The notes under the pieces are model-generated. The model worked only from the letters and a program-made list of their open reading frames with translations. It had not been told where the DNA came from and made no database searches. Below, piece by piece: positions 58,386 through 64,000 of a stretch of 64,000 bases of DNA (its first letter is position 1; every line of letters starts with the position of its first letter). Location: assembly GCA_963692955.1 (NCBI GenBank), contig OY843587.1, positions 806,001 through 870,000 of the forward strand, given 5' to 3'. The DNA comes from UBA5158 sp963692955. GTDB taxonomy: Bacteria > Pseudomonadota > Gammaproteobacteria > DSM-16500. A program made the translations under genes and the position numbers.

Positions 58386-59484
58386 ATGATTGAAACCACA
58401 TTCGTACACGCTTTAATTAAAGATTTAGCCAAACGTTTAGATGAAGTTCGGAGGTATCTTTGACGTCGATAACAAAATCGAGCGCCTCACCGAAGTCCAG
58501 CGAGAATTAGAAGACCCCGGCGTTTGGTCGCAACCGGAAAAAGCCCAAACCCTAGGCCGCGAGCGCGTGCAACTCGAAGAAGTCGTCAATAAAATTCAAA
58601 CTCTGCACAGCGGCATCGAAGATTCGGCGGAACTGTTTGAAATGGCGCTGGCCGAAGCGGATGAAAGTGCGGCCGCCGAAGTTAACAGCGAATTAACGAA
58701 TTTAACGAAAATCATCGAAGGGTTGGAATTTCAGCGTATGTTCGCCGGTGAAATGGATGCGAATAACGCTTATGTCAACGTGCAATCCGGCTCCGGCGGC
58801 ACCGAGGCGCAAGATTGGGCGAACATGCTGTTGCGTATGTATTTGCGTTGGAGTGAGCGCCACGGTTTCCACAATGAAGTCATCGAAGTATCGGCCGGCG
58901 AAGTGGCGGGGATTAAAAGTGCGACCATCAAAGTCAGCGGGCCCTATGCGTATGGCTGGTTGCGCACCGAAACCGGCGTGCACCGGTTAGTGCGTAAATC
59001 GCCGTTTGATTCGGGCAACCGCCGGCATACTTCTTTCGCATCGATTTTTGTGACGCCGGAAATCGATGACAGCATCGAAATCGATATTAATCCCGCGGAT
59101 TTACGCGTTGATACTTACCGCGCCAGCGGCGCGGGCGGTCAGCACGTCAACCGTACCGACTCCGCGGTGCGGATTACGCACATCCCGACTGGAATTGTTG
59201 TACAATCTCAATCTGACCGGTCGCAACATAAAAACCGTGCGACATGTATGAGTCAATTGCGCGCGAAGATGTATGAATTGGAAATGCAAAAGCGCCGCAG
59301 CAAGCAAGACGCGCTCGAAGCGACGAAAATGGATATTACCTGGGGCAGTCAAATCCGTTCCTATGTCTTAGACATGTCGCGCATTAAAGATTTACGGACC
59401 GGGGTTGAAATCGCCAATACCCAAGCGGTGTTAGATGGCGATTTAGATAAATTTCTTGAAGCCAGTTTATTAAGCGGACTATAA
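58386..59484 (+). CDS. prfB: Peptide chain release factor 2, programmed +1 frameshift
   Basis: Reads UAA and UGA stops. Translation starts at ATG 58386, runs 25 codons to CTT TGA C (TGA at 58461-58463) and shifts +1 into the main frame; the AGG GTAT-type Shine-Dalgarno stimulator (CGGAGGTATCTTTGAC) is present. The full product is 365 residues, the same as E. coli RF2, with SPF at 205-207 and GGQ at 250-252. The shift makes expression fall when RF2 is abundant. lysS follows after two bases. Confidence 0.97.
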
Positions 59485-59486
59485 CT

Positions 59487-60989
59487 ATGTCAGAACCTGA
59501 AAATGTAATCGTCGACACCAATGAACTTATCAACCAGCGCCGCGCGAAATTAGCCGAACACCGCACGCATGGCGTGGCGTTTCCCAATGATTTCCGCCGC
59601 GACGCGCTGGCCGCGGATTTACATCAAAACTATGAAACGAAATCGGAAGAAGAATTAGAAGCCAAACACATCCACGTTAAAATCGCGGGCCGCATCATGA
59701 CGCGGCGCATGATGGGTAAAGCGAGCTTCCTCACCGTGCAAGACATGTCGGGACGCATTCAATTGTATGTGCGGCAAGATGAAATTACGAATGAAGTGTA
59801 TGAAGAATTCAAGCAATGGGACATGGGCGACATCATCGGCGCCGAAGGCGATTTATTCAAAACGAAAACCGGTGAACTCTCCGTGCGCGTGTCGGAAATT
59901 AAATTGCTGACGAAATCCTTACGCCCGCTGCCGGATAAATTTCACGGTTTGACCGACCAAGAATTACGTTACCGTCAGCGCTATTTAGATCTATTAGTGA
60001 ATACGGAAACGCGTAAAACATTTTTAATGCGCACGCAAATCGTCGATTGCATCCGTCAATTTTTAAAAGACCGGAATTTTTTAGAAGTAGAGACGCCCAT
60101 GATGCAAGTGTTGCCCGGCGGCGCCGCGGCACGGCCGTTCATTACGCATCATAATGTGTTGGATATGCCGTTATACTTGCGTATCGCGCCGGAGCTATAT
60201 TTAAAGCGTTTAGTCGTCGGCGGTTTTGAGCGCGTGTTTGAAATCAACCGCAACTTCCGTAACGAAGGTTTGTCGGTGCGGCACAACCCGGAATTTACCA
60301 TGTTGGAATTTTACCAAGCTTACGCCGATTACCGCGACTTGATGGATTTAACCGAAGAAATGTTCCGCCTGTTGGCGCAGGAAGTGCTGGGTAGTTCGCA
60401 AATCACCTATCAAGGCGAAACTTACGATGTTGGCCAGCCGTTCGCGCGTTTAACGCTGTTCGATTCGATTTTGCATTTTAATCCAAATTTGAAAGCGTCC
60501 GACATTGATAACATCGAAGCCGCGAAAAAAACCGCGACTAAATTAGAAATCCCTTTGCATAAAAATTATGGCTTAGGAAAAATCCAAGTCGAGATTTTTG
60601 AAAAAACCGTCGAGACCCAATTAAAAAATCCTACCTTCATCGTCGAGTACCCCGCGGAAGTATCGCCGTTAGCGCGCCGCAACGATAAAAACGAATTTAT
60701 CACCGACCGGTTTGAATTATTCGTCGGCGGCAGAGAAATCGCCAATGGTTTTTCCGAGTTAAACGACGCGGAAGACCAAGCCGACCGTTTCCGCAAGCAA
60801 GTCGCGGAAAAAGAAGCCGGCGACGAAGAAGCGATGCCGTACGACGCGGATTATGTGATGGCGTTGGAATATGGTTTGCCGCCCACCGCGGGCGAGGGCA
60901 TTGGCATAGACCGTTTAGTGATGCTCTTCACCGATTCACCGTCGATCCGCGATGTGATTTTATTCCCGCATATGAAGCCGGTGGTGTGA
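59487..60989 (+). CDS. lysS: Lysyl-tRNA synthetase, class II
   Basis: 500 residues: N-terminal OB fold (HVKIAGRIMTRRMMGKASFL), then the class II catalytic domain with motif 2 FRNEGLSVRHNPEFTMLEFY and motif 3 GEGIGIDRLVML. Charges tRNA-Lys. The prfB-lysS pair is a widely conserved operon. The stop is directly followed by the start of the pseudopilin gene. Confidence 0.97.
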   Translation: MSEPENVIVDTNELINQRRAKLAEHRTHGVAFPNDFRRDALAADLHQNYETKSEEELEAKHIHVKIAGRIMTRRMMGKASFLTVQDMSGRIQLYVRQDEITNEVYEEFKQWDMGDIIGAEGDLFKTKTGELSVRVSEIKLLTKSLRPLPDKFHGLTDQELRYRQRYLDLLVNTETRKTFLMRTQIVDCIRQFLKDRNFLEVETPMMQVLPGGAAARPFITHHNVLDMPLYLRIAPELYLKRLVVGGFERVFEINRNFRNEGLSVRHNPEFTMLEFYQAYADYRDLMDLTEEMFRLLAQEVLGSSQITYQGETYDVGQPFARLTLFDSILHFNPNLKASDIDNIEAAKKTATKLEIPLHKNYGLGKIQVEIFEKTVETQLKNPTFIVEYPAEVSPLARRNDKNEFITDRFELFVGGREIANGFSELNDAEDQADRFRKQVAEKEAGDEEAMPYDADYVMALEYGLPPTAGEGIGIDRLVMLFTDSPSIRDVILFPHMKPVV

Positions 60990-61523
60990 TTGCTCAACGT
61001 GGGAAGCGGTTACACATTATTGGAAATGCTAATCACGTTAGCCATCATCGCGTTGTTAAGCGCGATGCTAATCCCATCGCATGCGTGGCTTTACCGAGAC
61101 GCGAAACAAACTACCGCGGCGCAACAATTATTACGCGCGGTTAACATGGCGCGCGGTGCGGCGGAGTTGCACGGTACGACGGTGACATTATGCGGCGGGC
61201 GAGATGCGATTTGTTCGGGGCAGTGGAACGCTGGGCAGATACTTTTTCTCGATGCGGAACGCAAAGGTTCAGTGGCTGACGCGAGCGATGTATTATTTGT
61301 TTTTGACGCATTCTCTGGCACGGTTGTGCATTGGCGCTCTGCGTTAGCAAAAAATTATTTATCACTGAACGCGGCCGGCACCACGGAAGATGAAGACGGC
61401 ACGTTTTGGTATTGCGAGACGGGCGCTAAAAATCCAGCGTGGGCAATCCGGGTGAACCAAGCGGGCAGGGCGCGGTTGGAATATCCGAATAACAGCGGGC
61501 GCCTAGAGGGATTAACTTGCTAA
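60990..61523 (+). CDS. GspH/FimT-type pseudopilin
   Basis: 177 residues. A very short leader ends at Gly, followed by YTLLEMLITLAIIALLSAML, the type IV pilin-like N-terminus cleaved by the prepilin peptidase (the +5 Glu is present). Two late cysteines lie in the globular half. It fits the FimT/GspH class of minor pilins. The likely start is TTG 60990, giving a seven-residue leader; no better start is in frame. It overlaps the next gene by one base (TAATG). Confidence 0.75.
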   Translation: MLNVGSGYTLLEMLITLAIIALLSAMLIPSHAWLYRDAKQTTAAQQLLRAVNMARGAAELHGTTVTLCGGRDAICSGQWNAGQILFLDAERKGSVADASDVLFVFDAFSGTVVHWRSALAKNYLSLNAAGTTEDEDGTFWYCETGAKNPAWAIRVNQAGRARLEYPNNSGRLEGLTC

Positions 61524-62566
61524 TGAAAGACATTCTCATCATAAAAATCGGCGCGTTAGGCGACTTAAGTTTCGCGTTGCCCGCGGCACAAGCTTTAAAA
61601 ACCGCGCTGCCCTGCAATATCACTTGGGTCGTCGCAAAAACCTACGAACCCTTTTTAAAAAATCATCGCTACATCAATAGCCTCATCACCGTCAACGACA
61701 AAAAACTTTATTCTAAAAATAAATTCACGCGCGCCTGGGAAGTATTAAAATTAATTTTCCAACTGCGCAAGCGTTTTGATCAAGTCATCATCGCCCACCG
61801 CGACCCGATTTATTATCACGTCTTCAAATTATTTTCGCGCGGCTCGACGGTCCAAATCGTCCGCGATAAAAATCAAAGCGAGCCGCAATTTGTTTACATT
61901 CCACCGCTACAAATTCAAGAAAGCTTAGCGATTAAAAAATTAATCACCGCCGCCGTAAAATTTTTTAATCCCAATATTAATGATGTCACCTGGCAATGGG
62001 ATTATTCCCACATTCCTAGAGTTGCATTGACTCTCCCAAACCATTTTGTCGTCCTGCATTTAGGCGGCGGCAGCAACGCTAAAACAGAATTCAAATTAAA
62101 ATGCTGGCCGCATTGGGAAGCGTTAGTGTTACGTTTATTAACTGAAACACAATTGAATTTAGTTTTCATCGGTTCCCCCGCCGAAGAACCCACTTATAAA
62201 ATCATCGAAGAAAAAATCCGCGCGCGCGTGCCCGATACCTTAACGCGCTGCCACAATTTAATGAAAAATTTATCAATTGCCGCAATGGTTGACGTCATCC
62301 GGCGCGGGGACTTATTCGTCGGCGTGGATTCAGGGCCTTTGCATATTGCTGACAGCATGAATAAAAAAGTTTGCGGCTTATACGGCCCGACGAGTGCGAT
62401 TTCTTGGGGGTTGCTGTCTAAAGATAGCTCTATTTTTCAAAATAAGATTGCATGTTCGCCATGTTATAAAGATAATGCTTTTTTCCCGCCGTGTGATAAC
62501 CAACACCGCTGTATGGAGAAACTTGAAGTAAGTCCAATTTTTACCAAAATAACTGAAACAATATAA
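61523..62566 (+). CDS. Family 9 glycosyltransferase (heptosyltransferase-like)
   Basis: About 347 residues of the ADP-heptose:LPS heptosyltransferase fold (GT9): N-terminal ILIIKIGALGDLSFALPAAQ and C-terminal FVGVDSGPLHIADSMNKKVC with GLYGPTSA. It probably adds a sugar to the LPS core; the acceptor cannot be told. ATG 61523 overlaps the previous stop; TTG 61517, better spaced from GAGGG, is an alternative. Cysteines near the C-terminus (ACSPCYKDNAFFPPCDNQHRC) are typical of this group. Confidence 0.85.
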   Translation: MKDILIIKIGALGDLSFALPAAQALKTALPCNITWVVAKTYEPFLKNHRYINSLITVNDKKLYSKNKFTRAWEVLKLIFQLRKRFDQVIIAHRDPIYYHVFKLFSRGSTVQIVRDKNQSEPQFVYIPPLQIQESLAIKKLITAAVKFFNPNINDVTWQWDYSHIPRVALTLPNHFVVLHLGGGSNAKTEFKLKCWPHWEALVLRLLTETQLNLVFIGSPAEEPTYKIIEEKIRARVPDTLTRCHNLMKNLSIAAMVDVIRRGDLFVGVDSGPLHIADSMNKKVCGLYGPTSAISWGLLSKDSSIFQNKIACSPCYKDNAFFPPCDNQHRCMEKLEVSPIFTKITETI

Positions 62567-62577
62567 GGAAATTAATA

Positions 62578-62970
62578 ATGAAAATCAAAAAACTTTTTCT
62601 GCTAACCGCGTTGCTACCACTATCAAGCTACGCCGCAGACCTCACCGTAACAAATAACACTGACGTCAATGCCACCGGCATTATCAACGGCGGCTTTTGC
62701 TCAAGCTCGTTCGGCGACCAAGGCATCATCAAGGCCCATAACAGCATTACCATTTACAAACAACAATTAGAATTGGCCTGTGGTCTCAACACCGTCCGCT
62801 GCACGACAGATCTTTACATGTCAAACGACTGCACCGGCCCCAAAGTCGGCACGATCGTATTGAGCGTTGAAAGCGGCGTGATCTCTGCTGAATCGACCAG
62901 TGAAAGTTATAAAGTTTCATCCGATGATACGCAACAAGTCGTGATTGATCCGGTGACAATGAAATCTTAG
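62578..62970 (+). CDS. Small secreted protein with conserved-looking cysteines
   Basis: 130 residues: signal peptide (MKIKKLFLLTALLPLSSYA) and a beta-rich mature part starting ADLTVTNNTD, with four cysteines (GGFCSSSFG, ELACGLNTVRC, SNDC) likely paired in the periplasm or outside. It has no recognised family. GGAAATT precedes ATG 62578, 11 bases after the glycosyltransferase stop, so it may be the last gene of the prfB operon. Confidence 0.7.
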   Translation: MKIKKLFLLTALLPLSSYAADLTVTNNTDVNATGIINGGFCSSSFGDQGIIKAHNSITIYKQQLELACGLNTVRCTTDLYMSNDCTGPKVGTIVLSVESGVISAESTSESYKVSSDDTQQVVIDPVTMKS

Positions 62971-63014
62971 TCACAAGTATCATTCTCTATGACATATTAA
63001 AATAAATATTTGTT

Positions 63015-63037
63015 AGGGGGCTAACGTATAGCTCCCT
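63015..63037 (+). terminator. Hairpin after the small secreted protein gene
   Basis: AGGGGGCT and AGCTCCCT pair (one G-U) around a short loop, followed by TTCTATT. It is a plausible but not strong intrinsic terminator. Confidence 0.45.
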
Positions 63038-63148
63038 TCTATTCGAAAGTAGTCCGTAAATTTACTGTGATCATCTGTCCCAAAAAAATTTATTCATTGC
63101 AGTATTTCTAAATAAACTTACATTCAGCTTCAGCGCCGCGATTCTTTC

Positions 63149-64000
63149 TCAACGATGAAATGTACGTCTCAACATACCGACAACTTCTTTTTGCGTATCT
63201 TCTTGCTGCTCCACTAACTTTTTAAAGTCATCGCTAGGCAGCCCGACGGTAATGTCGTTGTCTTTCTCACACATGCCTAATAACACGCTGCCCTTCACGC
63301 AGGTTTCGATGTGGGTGCCGGTAATCATTCTAGCGCCGCGTGTTTCGGTCGCGCGCTTAGCGACTATCGCGGGCGGATAATCGAAAAATTTTCTGACGGT
63401 AGGAGCATATTCAAAGACGTGGCTGTGGCCTTCGTAAGTCGCGACGATTTCTGATTTTTCTTCCGTAGTAGTATCGGTTGGAATGAAAGCAGGACCTAAA
63501 ATATATAATTGATCGAGTTTACGGCCGCCGCTCAAATCTAACGTTACGCGATAAGGTACAAAGGATTTTGTAGTGTTAACCATGAAGCGGCTATAGTTCG
63601 GATAAAAGGCGCCTATGGCTTTGAAATCTGGAAAAAGATTTACGTTACATGGTCGCCCGCGAGGAACCGTACTGTAATCTTCAAGCGTGCCGATATAACT
63701 TGGATTTTGCACGACTTTATGGGGATCCCATTGATGATTCGTAGTGAATAAATCCGCTGCCCCAGTCGCTAACATCCCGCCCGCGCAAATACCTAAGTAA
63801 TCGAATTTATCACCCAGCTTAGCTCTAATCAGGCTCATTTGCGCAACGCCGCCGCTCACCATCATATAGGTTAAGCCGCCAGGTATTACAAACAAAGGGT
63901 CAACTAAACCATCCATATTGAAAGTGTAACTGCCATAAAAAGAAATATCCGGTCTGGATGAAAAAATTTCTGTCGTAGAAAATAATGTTTTCAAATCAGG
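63149..64000 (-). CDS. BPL_N / class I glutamine amidotransferase-like protein, N-terminus outside window
   Basis: The visible 283 codons lack a convincing start; the frame is open to the right edge. PLFVIPGGLTYMM and then DYLGICAGGMLATG form the nucleophile elbow (Cys in GICAGG) of the BPL_N/amidotransferase fold, with EGHSHVFEY as a possible His site. Such domains are found beside biotin-protein ligases and in stand-alone proteins of unknown substrate. The C-terminal Glu-rich segment (KLVEQQEDTQKEVVGML) resembles an effector tail, but that is weak evidence. Confidence 0.7.
   Translation of the reverse strand, partial: PDLKTLFSTTEIFSSRPDISFYGSYTFNMDGLVDPLFVIPGGLTYMMVSGGVAQMSLIRAKLGDKFDYLGICAGGMLATGAADLFTTNHQWDPHKVVQNPSYIGTLEDYSTVPRGRPCNVNLFPDFKAIGAFYPNYSRFMVNTTKSFVPYRVTLDLSGGRKLDQLYILGPAFIPTDTTTEEKSEIVATYEGHSHVFEYAPTVRKFFDYPPAIVAKRATETRGARMITGTHIETCVKGSVLLGMCEKDNDITVGLPSDDFKKLVEQQEDTQKEVVGMLRRTFHR

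Overview
The window looks like chromosome of a gammaproteobacterium of the order Legionellales (Legionella/Coxiella/Aquicella/Berkiella-like, host-associated). This is inferred from gene content, not from a database match. Supporting signs are an LbtU-type siderophore porin and gammaproteobacterial operons (ibaG-murA, ampDE, aceEF-lpdA, prfB-lysS). Between the housekeeping genes lie many large, helix-rich or eukaryote-like proteins of the kind that type IV (Dot/Icm) secreted effectors usually are. No secretion-system gene, tRNA, rRNA, insertion sequence or CRISPR array was seen.

Layout. 1-4.8 kb: LbtU-like porin (cut by the window edge), 2-Cys peroxiredoxin, and a three-gene partial lipid A aminoarabinose-type operon (EamA/ArnE-F-like, ArnB, ArnA dehydrogenase domain only). 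4.9-9.8 kb: three tandem paralogues with ankyrin-like N-termini sharing an 'LW...DGTT...AG' module. 9.9-19.3 kb: pentapeptide-repeat protein, murA, ibaG, ampD, ampE and the pyruvate dehydrogenase operon. 19.4-24.7 kb: three putative effectors, one very large with a possible cysteine-protease-like N-terminus. 24.8-28.6 kb: rimI, prfC, a small unknown gene and a His-rich outer membrane protein. 28.6-31 kb: a scarred region with a frameshifted HTH gene, glutathionyl-hydroquinone reductase, an orphan antitoxin behind a toxin remnant, a perfect palindrome and a REP-like element. 31-54.7 kb: accessory/effector territory with a DUF3175 protein, a Sel1/FASTK-like protein ending in a RAP domain, a DUF4385 protein, a lipase-like protein, a membrane J-domain protein, two prodomain-less S53 peptidases in opposite orientation, a DUF4258-type toxin-antitoxin pair, a 1150-residue solenoid protein and an LRR/coiled-coil/poly-Ser protein; ogt and yihY are housekeeping islands in it. 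54.8-64 kb: NamZ-like muramidase, a PqaA-VanX fusion, prfB with its programmed frameshift, lysS, a pseudopilin, a family 9 glycosyltransferase, a small secreted protein and a partial BPL_N-type protein.

The most informative pattern crosses gene boundaries. Three unrelated effector-like genes (J-domain protein, lipase-like protein, unknown at 53.6-54.7 kb) each have a tandem TTAA-core element with half-sites exactly 11 bp apart, placed 7-8 bp upstream of a -10 hexamer. This matches the known Legionella/Coxiella PmrA box and suggests a co-regulated effector set. A weaker version precedes the arn-like operon. A second theme is cell-wall turnover: AmpD, AmpE, MurA, NamZ and a VanX-type D,D-dipeptidase.

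Functions given for housekeeping genes rest on recognisable motifs. Effector status is inference from architecture and promoter pattern.
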